Assembly: GCF_900091315.1 (NCBI RefSeq)
Contig: NZ_FLSP01000090.1
Coordinates: 1-33,926 of the forward strand
Origin: Streptomyces sp. DI166
GTDB taxonomy: Bacteria; Actinomycetota; Actinomycetes; Streptomycetales; Streptomycetaceae
DNA: 33,926 nt
Direction: 5' to 3'
The translations under genes were made by a program, and so were the position numbers. Positions 7,489 through 14,980 of the stretch are shown in pieces; the stretch's first letter is position 1; every line of letters begins with the position of its first letter. The notes beneath the pieces are model-generated. The model saw only the letters and a program-made list of their open reading frames with translations, made no database searches and was not told where the DNA came from.

Positions 7489-7966
7489 CGCGCAGCAGGT
7501 CGTAGAGGATTTCCTCCAGGACGCCGAACTGGAGTGGGAGAGCCCCGAGCCCGGCACCTACGTGCTCAAGCTCCCCGGCACCCGCAAACTCTCCACGACC
7601 GTCTCCCTGCGCCTCGGCCGCCACTCCCTGTCGCTCAACGCCTTCGTCATCCGCCACCCCGACGAGAACGAGTCCGGCGTCCACCGCTGGCTCCTGGAGC
7701 GCAACCTCAAGCTGTACGGCGTCAGTTACGCCGTCGACCAGCTCGGCGACGTCTACGTCACCGCCAAGCTCCCCCTCTCCGCGGTCACCGCCGAGGAACT
7801 GGACCGCCTGCTCGGCCAGACCCTGGAGGCCGCCGACGGCGCCTTCAACACCCTGCTGGAGCTGGGCTTCGCGAGCGCCATCCGCAAGGAGTACGAGTGG
7901 CGGGTGTCGCGCGGTGAGTCGACCCGCAACCTCGACGCGTTCAAGCATCTGACCGAGCGCGCCTGA
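7481..7966 (+). CDS. YbjN-domain protein
   Basis: A 161-aa protein of the YbjN family (predicted type III secretion chaperone-like fold), with the typical start of an acidic helix and LEWESPEPGTYVLKLPGTRK, then SLNAFVIRHPDEN and LLERNLKLYGVSYAVD. The biochemical role is unknown. ATG 7481 lies inside the end of mshA (8-bp overlap), so it is probably cotranscribed and translationally coupled. The pairing with mshA is conserved across actinobacteria, which hints at a link to mycothiol or to a shared stress response, but the sequence does not prove it. Confidence 0.85.
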   Translation: MGDAQQVVEDFLQDAELEWESPEPGTYVLKLPGTRKLSTTVSLRLGRHSLSLNAFVIRHPDENESGVHRWLLERNLKLYGVSYAVDQLGDVYVTAKLPLSAVTAEELDRLLGQTLEAADGAFNTLLELGFASAIRKEYEWRVSRGESTRNLDAFKHLTERA

Positions 7967-7987
7967 CCGAGCGCGCCTGACCGTCCG

Positions 7988-8782
7988 TCAGACCGCGCTG
8001 TCCCGGTAGCGCCCCGGACTCACCCCGATCAGCCGCCGGAAGTGCCGGCTGAGATGGGCCTGGTCGTAGAAACCGGCGCCGGGCGCCACGTCGGCGGGCC
8101 GGGCACCGGCGAGCAGCAGACGCCGGGCGCGGTCGACGCGGCGCGAGGTGAGGTACTGGTGCGGGGCGATGCCGTAGGCGCTGCTGAACGCCCGTACGAG
8201 ATGGGTGGGATGGGCGTCGAGGAGACCGGCGGCCTCCTGGAGGGAGACGCCCTCCACGACGCGGGAGTCGAGGAGTTCGCGCAGGCGGCGGGCGAGGACG
8301 GGGTCGGCACGGCGCGTATCCTCCGGCCGGGCCCGCAGATGCTCTTGCAGCCGCTCCCCGACGAGGGTGAGCCTGCTCTCCGCCTCCAGCTCCTCTCCCG
8401 GGCGGGCGAGCGCGGTGTGCAACTGCCCGACGCGGTGTCTGAGCAGCGGGTCGCGCAGGTCGGGGGTGTCCACGGCGGCGCCGATCAGGCGGTCGTCGAG
8501 CCGGGTGGTGTCGAGGTAGACCACGCGTTTGCGGAAGCCGTGCGGGGTGGCGGCGGAGCCGTTGTGCGGGACGTGCGGCGGCAGCAGGGTGACCGTGTCG
8601 TGCGGGGTGCCGTGCTCGTGCCGGTCGAGGTCGTAGCGGACGGCGCCGTCGTCGACGATCAGCAGGGTCCACGCGTCGTGGACGTGCATCGGATAGGCGT
8701 ACTCGGTGAAGTGCGCGTGGAAGACCTCGACGACACCCGGGACACGGGGACGCCAGGCGGTCACCTCGGGCTGCGCGGCCAT
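7988..8782 (-). CDS. AraC family transcriptional regulator
   Basis: A 264-aa protein with an N-terminal cupin-like sensor domain (about 10-110; FTEYAYPMHVHDAW holds the His motif, LLPPHVPHNG a second) and two C-terminal AraC helix-turn-helices (about 160-260; LQEAAGLLDAHPTHLVRAFS and the signature GFYDQAHLSRHFRRLIGVSPGRYR, split here only by description). ATG 8782 has TACGTT 6 nt upstream and no SD, so it may be leaderless; the frame continues upstream to 8944 without coding character. It is divergent from a DUF2000 gene with only 49 bp between starts, so it probably controls that gene and itself. The inducer is unknown. Confidence 0.87.
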   Translation of the reverse strand: MAAQPEVTAWRPRVPGVVEVFHAHFTEYAYPMHVHDAWTLLIVDDGAVRYDLDRHEHGTPHDTVTLLPPHVPHNGSAATPHGFRKRVVYLDTTRLDDRLIGAAVDTPDLRDPLLRHRVGQLHTALARPGEELEAESRLTLVGERLQEHLRARPEDTRRADPVLARRLRELLDSRVVEGVSLQEAAGLLDAHPTHLVRAFSSAYGIAPHQYLTSRRVDRARRLLLAGARPADVAPGAGFYDQAHLSRHFRRLIGVSPGRYRDSAV

Positions 8783-8831
8783 GCAAAGAACGTACAAGAC
8801 GCGGACGCGGGCCTCTCGGCAGTCTCGGAGC

Positions 8832-9257
8832 ATGAGCGAGCAGCCCTTCCGATTCGACACGAAGATCGCCGTGATCCTGCGCGAGGACCTGGAGCCCTGG
8901 CAGCGCCTGAACGTCACCGCCTTCCTGGTCAGCGGCCTCGGCACCCAGGTCCCGGAGGTGATCGGGGAACCGTACGAGGACGCCGACGCGGTGGTCTACC
9001 TGCCGATGTTCCGGCAGCCGGTGCTGGTCTTCGAGGCGACGAAGGAGACCCTGACGCAGGCCCACGCGCGCGTGCTGTCCCGCGCGCTGCCCCGCGCGGT
9101 CTTCACCTCCGACCTGTTCACCACCGGCAACGACCGCGACAACCGGGCGGCGGTGAAGGCCGTGTCCACCGCCGACCTGGACCTGGTCGGACTGGCCGTG
9201 TACGGCCCGAGGAACGCGGTGGACAAGGTGGTGAAGGGGGCGAGGATGCACCCGTGA
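8832..9257 (+). CDS. DUF2000 family protein
   Basis: A 141-aa protein that opens with KIAVILREDLEPWQRLNVTAF, the typical start of DUF2000, and continues with PMFRQPVLVFEA and a C-terminal GLAVYGPRNAVDKV. The family is small, cytosolic and of unknown function, often next to AraC-type regulators, as here. ATG 8832 has GGAG only one nt upstream, too close to serve as an SD, so a leaderless start is plausible. The longer frame starting at 8706 would overlap the AraC gene and is unlikely. Confidence 0.83.
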   Translation: MSEQPFRFDTKIAVILREDLEPWQRLNVTAFLVSGLGTQVPEVIGEPYEDADAVVYLPMFRQPVLVFEATKETLTQAHARVLSRALPRAVFTSDLFTTGNDRDNRAAVKAVSTADLDLVGLAVYGPRNAVDKVVKGARMHP

Positions 9258-9281
9258 GGAGCGAGCCGGGCGCGAGGCCGG

Positions 9282-10544
9282 TCAGGCGGATGCCGCGGCG
9301 GTCCGGGCAGGCGGCGCTTCCGCCACGGTTTGCTCATCCTCCTCGTCGGGCAGCCGCCGCATGAGCAGCCCGTACCCGACCCCGGCCACGGTCCCGATCA
9401 CGGCACACGCCCCCCACAGCCAGTCGGCGCCGTACTGGTCGATGACATAGCCGGACATCAGCGGGGCGACGAGCGAGGCGACGGCCCAGGACATGGTGTA
9501 CATGCCCTGGTAACGCCCCCGGCCGTGGGCGGGGGAGAGGCGGACGATCAGGCCGGACTGGGTCGGCGCGTTGATCATCTCCCCGATGGTCCAGACGCAG
9601 ACGGTGAGCGTGAACACCCCGACGGACCCGGCGAAGGCGGTGAGCCCGAACCCGTACCCGGCGAGCACGGAGGAGATCACCAGCAGCCGCCGGGGATCAC
9701 GGTGCTCGATGAACCGGGTGAGGGGAATCTGCAGGGCGACGATGAGGAAGCCGTTGACGGCGATGGCGGTGCCGTAGTCGGCGGCGGAGAACCCGGCGTC
9801 GCCCATGGCGACGGGCAGCCCGAGATACCCCTGCTGAAAGACGAGGGCCACCAGGAACGACAGCCCCACGAGCCCCATGAACCGCCCGTCCCGCAGCACG
9901 GTCCCCAGCCCCACGGCGGACTCCTCGCCCTTCGCGGCCGTGGTGCGCTCGGGCCGTGACTCGGGGACCTTGAGGAAGACGACGATCGCGCAGGCGAGCG
10001 TCATCGCGCCCTCGATGAGGAAGCCGGCGAGGTAGCTGTACTCGGCGATGAAACCGGCGGCCATGGAGGAGACGGCGAAGCCGAGGTTGATGGCCCAGTA
10101 GTTGAGCGAGAAGGCCCGGACCCGGTCCTCGGGCCGGACGATGTCGGCCATCATCGCCTGCACGGCCGGCCGGGAGGCGTTGGAGGCCATACCGACCAGG
10201 AAGGCGACGGCGGCGATGGCGACGGGGTGGTGCGCGAACCCGAGTCCGACCACGGAGGCGGCGGTGGCGCTCTGCGAGATGAGAAGAGTGGGCCGCCGCC
10301 CGAGCCGGTCGGTCATGACCCCGCCCCCGACGGAGGAGATGACCCCGCCGAGGCCGTGGAGGGCGGCGACGAGACCGGCGTAGGAGGCGGAGTAGCCGCG
10401 CTCCATGGTCAGGTACAGCGCCATGAAGGTGGCGACGAACCCGCCGAGCCGGTTGACGAGGGTGCTGGTCCACAGCCACCAGAACTCACGGGGCAGCCCG
10501 GAGACGGACTCACGGGCGGCACGCCGCAGATCGGCGACGGACAT
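9282..10544 (-). CDS. MFS transporter, drug-efflux type
   Basis: The 420-aa protein has about twelve hydrophobic segments and the MFS loop 2-3 motif (GGVMTDRLGRRPTLLIS, about residues 73-89). Residues 190-215 form the central cytoplasmic loop, and the C-terminus is a charged tail (DEEDEQTVAEAPP). It most likely exports a small molecule by proton antiport; the substrate is unknown. ATG 10544 has GGGGG about 8 nt upstream. The gene is divergent from gpmA across 182 bp. There is no local regulator except the AraC gene downstream, which faces the same way but is separated by the DUF2000 gene on the other strand. Confidence 0.87.
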   Translation of the reverse strand: MSVADLRRAARESVSGLPREFWWLWTSTLVNRLGGFVATFMALYLTMERGYSASYAGLVAALHGLGGVISSVGGGVMTDRLGRRPTLLISQSATAASVVGLGFAHHPVAIAAVAFLVGMASNASRPAVQAMMADIVRPEDRVRAFSLNYWAINLGFAVSSMAAGFIAEYSYLAGFLIEGAMTLACAIVVFLKVPESRPERTTAAKGEESAVGLGTVLRDGRFMGLVGLSFLVALVFQQGYLGLPVAMGDAGFSAADYGTAIAVNGFLIVALQIPLTRFIEHRDPRRLLVISSVLAGYGFGLTAFAGSVGVFTLTVCVWTIGEMINAPTQSGLIVRLSPAHGRGRYQGMYTMSWAVASLVAPLMSGYVIDQYGADWLWGACAVIGTVAGVGYGLLMRRLPDEEDEQTVAEAPPARTAAASA

Positions 10545-10713
10545 GGGGAACCCCCGGACGTAAGAGGCGGGAAGGGCAAAGACAACTTACGAAGCCGGGG
10601 AGCCGAACCTCCACCCAATTAACAGATCCAGTCAACAGTCAGCCGACCGTCCGCGAACCGCCCACCAACCGTCCGCCCACTGGTCGGGCGCGCGATGGAT
10701 CAAAGGGTTCGAT

Positions 10714-10719
10714 TACGCT
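10714..10719 (+). promoter_or_regulatory. -10 box TACGCT for a leaderless gpmA mRNA
   Basis: TACGCT ends 7 nt before ATG 10727, and no SD is present (CTTCCC instead). The transcript probably begins at the start codon. No clear -35 was found. Confidence 0.45.
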
Positions 10720-10726
10720 CCTTCCC

Positions 10727-11488
10727 ATGGCCGACGCACCGTACAAGCTGATCCTCCTCCGCCACGGCGAGAGCGAGTGGAACGCGAAGAACCTGTTCAC
10801 CGGCTGGGTGGACGTCAACCTGAACGAGAAGGGCGAGAAGGAGGCGGTCCGCGGCGGTGAGCTGCTCAAGGACGCCGGCCTGCTCCCCGATGTCGTGCAC
10901 ACCTCCCTGCAGAAGCGCGCGATCCGCACCGCGCAGCTCGCACTGGAGGCCGCCGACCGCCACTGGATCCCGGTCCACCGCAGCTGGCGCCTGAACGAGC
11001 GCCACTACGGCGCCCTGCAGGGCAAGGACAAGGCGCAGACCCTGGCCGAGTTCGGCGAGGAGCAGTTCATGCTGTGGCGCCGCTCCTACGACACCCCGCC
11101 GCCGCCGCTTGAGGACGGCACGGAGTTCTCCCAGTCCGGCGACCCGCGCTACGCCTCCATCCCCCCGGAGCTGCGCCCCCGCACGGAGTGCCTGAAGGAC
11201 GTCGTCGCCCGCATGCTCCCGTACTGGTACGACGGCATCGTCCCCGACCTCCTGGCCGGCCGCACGGTCCTGGTGGCCGCCCACGGCAACAGCCTCCGCG
11301 CCCTGGTCAAGCACCTGGACGGCATCTCCGACGCCGACATCGCGGGCCTGAACATCCCGACGGGCATCCCCCTGTCCTACGAACTGGACGCCACGTTCAA
11401 GCCGACCAACCCCGGCGGCACGTACCTCGACCCCGAGGCAGCAGCGGCAGCCATCGAGGCCGTGAAGAACCAGGGCAAGAAGAAGTAA
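10727..11488 (+). CDS. gpmA: 2,3-bisphosphoglycerate-dependent phosphoglycerate mutase
   Basis: The 253-aa enzyme interconverts 3- and 2-phosphoglycerate in glycolysis and gluconeogenesis. It has the LLRHGESEWN motif with the phospho-accepting H13, the LNERHYGALQGKDK segment that holds the catalytic acid, and the second histidine H186 in AAHGNSLRAL. Length and C-terminal tail (KNQGKKK) match the dPGM family. It is followed by a strong terminator. Its place between mshA-ybjN and phoR-phoP matches the mycobacterial order (gpm1 then senX3-regX3), although several genes are inserted here. Confidence 0.96.
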   Translation: MADAPYKLILLRHGESEWNAKNLFTGWVDVNLNEKGEKEAVRGGELLKDAGLLPDVVHTSLQKRAIRTAQLALEAADRHWIPVHRSWRLNERHYGALQGKDKAQTLAEFGEEQFMLWRRSYDTPPPPLEDGTEFSQSGDPRYASIPPELRPRTECLKDVVARMLPYWYDGIVPDLLAGRTVLVAAHGNSLRALVKHLDGISDADIAGLNIPTGIPLSYELDATFKPTNPGGTYLDPEAAAAAIEAVKNQGKKK

Positions 11489-11501
11489 CGCAGCACCCAT
11501 A

Positions 11502-11542
11502 GGCCCCCGACCTGCGAGTTCCTCGCGGGGCGGGGGTCTTTT
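11502..11542 (+). terminator. rho-independent terminator of gpmA
   Basis: A GC-rich stem of about 15 bp (CCCCCG near 11504 pairing with CGGGGG at 11531-11536, inner GCGAG with CTCGC) is followed by TCTTTT, 14 bp after the gpmA stop. Confidence 0.85.
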
Positions 11543-11560
11543 GATGATCCGGAGGGGCGG

Positions 11561-11815
11561 CTAGCCGAGTTCTCTGGCCTCCGCGCCCGCTCCTGCCTCC
11601 CGGAGTGTCAGGGCGGCTGCGGTGGCGGTCTCCTCGGGGACCTCGTGGAGGACGACGGCGGGAGATCGGGCGGTCAGTTCCTTGCTGCGCCAGAGGCTCA
11701 ACCCCGTCAGGCGGCGTACGACCTGGACGACCTCCAGCACACGGTCGCCGGGGTCGGTGAGCACCACCTCCCACGGGACCTCGTCACACACCAATTCGAA
11801 GTATTCCTCTGTCAT
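11561..11815 (-). CDS. ribosomal L7/L12 C-terminal-domain-like small protein
   Basis: An 84-aa protein whose residues 14-82 resemble the C-terminal domain of ribosomal protein L7/L12: VVLTDPGDRVLEVVQVVR, then TGLSLWRSKELTARSPAVV, and the final ALTLREAGAGAEAR. It lacks the N-terminal dimerisation part and hinge of true L7/L12, so it is not the ribosomal stalk protein. Such stand-alone domains are common in streptomycetes and are of unknown role; binding a translational GTPase or regulating the stalk is a guess. ATG 11815 has GGGGGA about 9 nt upstream. The longer open frame to 12154 covers intergenic DNA. Confidence 0.78.
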   Translation of the reverse strand: MTEEYFELVCDEVPWEVVLTDPGDRVLEVVQVVRRLTGLSLWRSKELTARSPAVVLHEVPEETATAAALTLREAGAGAEARELG

Positions 11816-12176
11816 TCGTCCACATCCCCCGTATCCGGCACTGCCCCAACTCGCCCCAGGTGCAAGGTTTCTGACGGGCCGATAAGTCCTTGTGGTCCTC
11901 GGAGTATGTGCTAGGTTTTTGTTCGATTCCGGTTCGGCATCCCTTGTGGCCCCTGACCAGGGCGGTATTGGGGACAGTTCGCCCTGACCCAGGCGGGCCC
12001 GAGAGTTGAATCGGAGGGGAGAACGGGGGAGTTCGCTGTGGGGGTACATGTGACGTCGCGCGGCTAGGGCCGTTTCGTGACGTATCTCCGGCTCGTCGGC
12101 GTTGATTCGTGCCGTCGCGGGCTTTCTCGTCGCGCCCCGATCCTGTTTGGGCAATCAGTGAATGTAGGGGGAATTC
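11816..12176. other. 361-bp divergent intergenic region
   Basis: No gene is supported. It holds the promoters of the L7/L12-like gene (left) and the I36-type gene (right). An A/T-richer patch lies near 11912-11925 (GCTAGGTTTTTG). Short open frames here have poor codon usage. Confidence 0.5.
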
Positions 12177-12863
12177 GTGCGTATACGCGCCATGCTGACC
12201 GCTGCCGCCGTCGGCTCCGTGGTACTGACCGGCATCACCGTGGCTCCGTCCGTCGCCGCTGAGGAGCAGGGCGAGGTGACCGGCGTTGTGACGGGCGTGC
12301 TCACGCCGGAGGAAGAGGAGAAGGTCCACGCCGAGGTGGACCCCACCGTCAAGGTGGACATGTACTACGAGGGCAAGAAGATCGACCCCGCCTCCGACTG
12401 GAACGGCGCCGAGGTCTGCGCCGAGGTGTCGGAGGACGGCACCATGCAGTGCTTCGACGACAGCGCTGCCGCCAACAAGCACCTCGCCGTCAACGCGCCC
12501 ACCGCGGAGGCCCGCGCCGGTGCCAAGAAGGCGCTGAACTCCCGTAAGTACCAGGACTGCCCGAGCGGTTGGGTCTGCCTGTGGCAGGACTCGAACTTCA
12601 CCGGTCGCCGGCTGCAGTGGCCCACGTACGACACCGCCAAGACGCGTCACCTGGACCAGTACAGCCCCTCCTTCCGCGACAAGGCCAGCTCCGCGTACGT
12701 GAACCGTCCGCAGCGCGGTGTGGAGATGTACGACTTCCGCACCGGCATGCCGGACCCGCACATGTTCCTGGGCGCCGGGTACAGCCGGTACTCGAACTTC
12801 AAGAACATCGACTACGTCTACGGCGGCTCCTGGAACGACCGGGTCGACGCCATCAAGTTCTGA
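12177..12863 (+). CDS. secreted protein with peptidase inhibitor family I36 domain
   Basis: The 228-aa precursor starts at GTG 12177 behind AGGGGG. A signal peptide (1-28, cut near SVAA-EE) leads to an acidic propeptide-like region (30-110) and a C-terminal beta/gamma-crystallin-like domain (about 120-228). The segment YQDCPSGWVCLWQDSNFTGR is the hallmark of I36 inhibitors such as the Streptomyces metalloproteinase inhibitor; C124 and C130 could form a disulphide. Many relatives have no proven inhibitor activity, so it may be an extracellular structural protein or an inhibitor of secreted metalloproteases. Confidence 0.82.
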   Translation: MRIRAMLTAAAVGSVVLTGITVAPSVAAEEQGEVTGVVTGVLTPEEEEKVHAEVDPTVKVDMYYEGKKIDPASDWNGAEVCAEVSEDGTMQCFDDSAAANKHLAVNAPTAEARAGAKKALNSRKYQDCPSGWVCLWQDSNFTGRRLQWPTYDTAKTRHLDQYSPSFRDKASSAYVNRPQRGVEMYDFRTGMPDPHMFLGAGYSRYSNFKNIDYVYGGSWNDRVDAIKF

Positions 12864-12898
12864 GCCCGCAAACGAAGTAACTGCCCGACCGACAAGTG

Positions 12899-12925
12899 CC
12901 GACGCCCCCTGTTCGGGGGCGTCGG
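12899..12925 (+). terminator. terminator hairpin after the I36 gene
   Basis: A perfect 11-bp stem (CCGACGCCCCC with its complement) and a 5-nt loop lie 36 bp after the stop. The TACCCT right after it (12926-12931) could be the -10 of the next gene. Confidence 0.8.
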
Positions 12926-12970
12926 TACCCTGACCTCTCGCATACCGCCAAGCATGCGACGGAGACCCCA

Positions 12971-13402
12971 GTGAAGCGCACCCCCCACACCGCCGCCTTT
13001 CTCGCCCTCGGTGCCGTTCTCCTCTTCGGAACCGCCGCCTGTACCGACAGCGCCCCGGAAGCCGACGCGGTCGGTGTCGTGGAGAAGCTCCCCGAGGACA
13101 CCGACTCGGCGCAGTCCGAGAAGAATGCCGCGGAATTCCGGGCCTGGGCCGAGAAGAACGGCAACGCGGAGGAGAAGGACGCCGTCGGGAGGGTTCAGCG
13201 GATTCTCGGTGAATGGGATTCCAAGACGGGGAACGCCTATGTCTCCACCGACATCAACGGCGGGAAGAGCGAGGTGAAGGATCCTCAGGGCGCAGCCAAT
13301 ACCATCGCCGAGGCCTTCGCCGAGTGGAAGGACTCCGACCAGGGGTATGTGTCGGTCTACGACGTCTTCGGCAACGCCATGATCACCAACCACAAGTTCT
13401 GA
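12971..13402 (+). CDS. small secreted lipoprotein, unrecognised
   Basis: A 143-aa precursor with a basic start (MKRTPHT), hydrophobic core and lipobox ending in FGTAAC (lipidated Cys24). The mature part is acidic and charged, with short helical and strand segments (FRAWAEKNG, GNAYVSTDINGG, GYVSVYDVFG). I recognise no family. GTG 12971 has GGAGA 5 nt upstream; the frame upstream to 12896 covers the terminator. It converges with the nickel-binding gene, the stops being 9 bp apart. Confidence 0.78.
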   Translation: MKRTPHTAAFLALGAVLLFGTAACTDSAPEADAVGVVEKLPEDTDSAQSEKNAAEFRAWAEKNGNAEEKDAVGRVQRILGEWDSKTGNAYVSTDINGGKSEVKDPQGAANTIAEAFAEWKDSDQGYVSVYDVFGNAMITNHKF

Positions 13403-13411
13403 CGGCGGACT

Positions 13412-13660
13412 TCAGACCGACAGCGGCACCGAGTGGATCTCGTCCGCCTTGTGCCCGGTCCGTTCGTGGATGCGCTGGACGGCCTCCGCCGACGGCGCCT
13501 CGGACAGGCAGTAGACGATGCCCGACTCCGGGTCCGCCCAGGCGCGTTCGAAGTGGACGTTCTCTTCCTTCTCGATGGCCAGGTCCGCCTGATGGGCCTC
13601 CATCAGCTGGTCCGCCGTGATGCCCTGCATTCCGCGGTGTACGTCCATGTACTTGCCCAT
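13412..13660 (-). CDS. DUF4242 nickel-binding small protein (SCO4226-like)
   Basis: This 82-aa ferredoxin-like-fold protein opens with MGKYMDVHRGMQGITADQL and contains HFERAWADPESGIVYCLSEA and RIHERTGHKADEI, close to what I recall of S. coelicolor SCO4226, a DUF4242 protein crystallised with nickel. His and Asp residues in MDVHR, AHQAD, NVHFE and RIHERTGH are the likely ligands; exact ligands cannot be fixed from sequence. ATG 13660 has GAGGGAGG upstream. The gene upstream on the same strand encodes a Cys-rich peptide, with a strong terminator between the two, so they are probably transcribed separately but may share metal handling. Confidence 0.85.
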   Translation of the reverse strand: MGKYMDVHRGMQGITADQLMEAHQADLAIEKEENVHFERAWADPESGIVYCLSEAPSAEAVQRIHERTGHKADEIHSVPLSV

Positions 13661-13718
13661 GACGTGCCTCCCTCGACGGTTCTCCTTCCATGCTGCGCCC
13701 GGTCGGCGGCCACGGCAC

Positions 13719-13756
13719 GGTGAAGGGCCCCGGCAGCCGCGCCGGGGCCCTTCACC
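13719..13756 (-). terminator. terminator of the Cys-rich peptide gene
   Basis: A perfect 16-bp stem (GGTGAAGGGCCCCGGC and its complement) with a 6-nt loop, 67 bp beyond the stop codon of the Cys-rich gene on the minus strand. It separates that gene from the nickel-binding gene. Confidence 0.85.
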
Positions 13757-13762
13757 GCCGTA

Positions 13763-13825
13763 GCGGATTCAGCGGATACAGCAAATGCAGTGGATTCTGC
13801 GGATGCAGTGGATTCTGCGGAATCA
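13763..13825. repeat. seven degenerate 9-bp tandem repeats
   Basis: Units read GCGGATTCA, GCGGATACA, GCAAATGCA, GTGGATTCT, GCGGATGCA, GTGGATTCT, GCGGAATCA. The last unit contains the stop codon of the Cys-rich gene (13823-13825). The block is much richer in A/T than its surroundings. Confidence 0.85.
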
Positions 13826-13978
13826 GCCGCACTGGCACGGGTTGCCGGACTGGCACCCGCAGCCGCACCCCGAGCCGCAGCCGCACGCGGCGATCAGGGT
13901 CAGGTTCCTGATCTCGGCCGGCTGCTCGGTCTGCCGCTCCTGCGCGGGGTCGGGGGTGGTTCCGGGGGAGTCGGTCAT
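13823..13978 (-). CDS. 51-aa Cys/Gly-rich peptide, metallothionein-like or RiPP-like
   Basis: ATG 13978 lies behind a strong GAGGAGGGACC. Residues 1-30 form an acidic/neutral leader (MTDSPGTTPDPAQERQTEQ, then AEIRNLTLIAA), and the last 20 residues hold seven cysteines in alternating CG, CGC and C-x-C patterns, ending NPCQCG. Two readings fit: a small metal-binding (metallothionein-like) protein, supported by the DUF4242 nickel-binding gene next to it, or a leader-core precursor of a modified peptide, although no modifying enzyme is nearby. I do not recognise a named family. It has its own terminator (13719-13756). Confidence 0.75.
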   Translation of the reverse strand: MTDSPGTTPDPAQERQTEQPAEIRNLTLIAACGCGSGCGCGCQSGNPCQCG

Positions 13979-14117
13979 GGTCCCTCCTCGTCGAGAGGCC
14001 GGTGCCTCTTGCCCATTGCATGCCCGCTCCACTGGGCGCATCAACGGCGCACGGAGGCGCTCCCGCACGCCCCGAGTACGCGGAGCACGCACACCTCCGG
14101 GCACGCACGCCCCGAGC

Positions 14118-14168
14118 AGGCGCGCCCAGGGATCAGGCGCGCCCAGGGATCAGGCCCGCCCTGGGCTC
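14118..14168. repeat. 17-bp tandem repeat, three copies, at the phoU 3' end
   Basis: Two perfect copies of AGGCGCGCCCAGGGATC (14118-14134, 14135-14151) and a diverged third (14152-14168) that runs into the phoU stop codon. Confidence 0.8.
14141..14166 (-). terminator. terminator hairpin of phoU
   Basis: GCCCAGGG (14141-14148) pairs perfectly with CCCTGGGC (14159-14166) around a 10-nt loop, immediately after the phoU stop. It is made from parts of the 17-bp repeats. The rest of 13979-14117 is the promoter side of the Cys-rich gene, with no other feature seen. Confidence 0.55.
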
Positions 14169-14856
14169 AGGCCCCCTCGATCCCCGCCACCGGCTGGATG
14201 TCCTGCTGGAGCTCGTCCGCGTGCTCCCCCGTCACCAGGAACACCACCCGCTTCGCCACCGCCACCGCGTGGTCCGCGAACCGCTCGTAGTAGCGGCCCA
14301 GCAGGGTCACGTCCACCGCCGTCTCGATGCCGTGCTTCCAGCGCTCGTCCATCAGGTGCTGGAAGAGCGTGCGGTGCAGCAGGTCCATCTCGTCGTCGTC
14401 GGTCTCCAGCTGGAGCGCCAGGTCGACGTCCTTGGTCACGATCACCTCGGCCGCCTTCGCCATCAGCCGCTGGGCGAGCTGGCCCATCTCCAGGATGGTG
14501 GCGTGCAGGTCGTGCGGTACCGCCCGCTCCGGGTACCGCAGCCGGGTGAGCTTGGCCACGTGCTGGGCCAGGTCACCCGAGCGCTCCAGGTCCGCGGACA
14601 TCCGCAGCGAGGTCACCACGATCCGCAGATCCGTCGCGACCGGCTGCTGCCGGGCGAGCAGCGCGATGGCACGGGCCTCCAGGTCGTGCTGGATGTCGTC
14701 GACCTTCTGGTCCGCCTCGATCACGCTCTCGGCCAGTTTCAGGTCGGAGTCCAGGATGGCGGTGGTGGCGCGTCCGATCGCCGACCCGACCAGGCGGGCC
14801 ATCTCCACCAGGCTGTCGCCGATCGAGTCAAGTTCCTCGTGGTACGCGTCCCGCAT
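14167..14856 (-). CDS. phoU: phosphate signalling protein PhoU
   Basis: The 229-aa protein is all helical, with two three-helix bundles typical of PhoU. Metal-cluster motifs are visible as DLRIVVTSLRMSADLERSGD in the first repeat and YYERFADHAVAVAKRV in the second. PhoU damps the phosphate two-component system by linking the Pst transporter to the PhoR kinase. ATG 14856 has GAGAGGGA upstream; the frame to 14985 covers promoter DNA. It is divergent from phoR-phoP with a PHO box in the shared region, so it is likely induced by PhoP under phosphate starvation. Confidence 0.95.
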   Translation of the reverse strand: MRDAYHEELDSIGDSLVEMARLVGSAIGRATTAILDSDLKLAESVIEADQKVDDIQHDLEARAIALLARQQPVATDLRIVVTSLRMSADLERSGDLAQHVAKLTRLRYPERAVPHDLHATILEMGQLAQRLMAKAAEVIVTKDVDLALQLETDDDEMDLLHRTLFQHLMDERWKHGIETAVDVTLLGRYYERFADHAVAVAKRVVFLVTGEHADELQQDIQPVAGIEGA

Positions 14857-14980
14857 GGGGTCCCTCTCGTACGTGATCGTTGGGGTTCCGGGGCCGGGGC
14901 CAGTGTGCACGTCCGCGCCGAACCGGCGCCAACGCTCCCACGTCCACAGCCTGTGACCTGCACGCGTCCGTTTCCGGCAT

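Noticed and set aside
5956..7557. 533-aa minus-strand open frame over mshA
   Set aside because: mshA motifs on the plus strand are unmistakable; this frame is a GC shadow.
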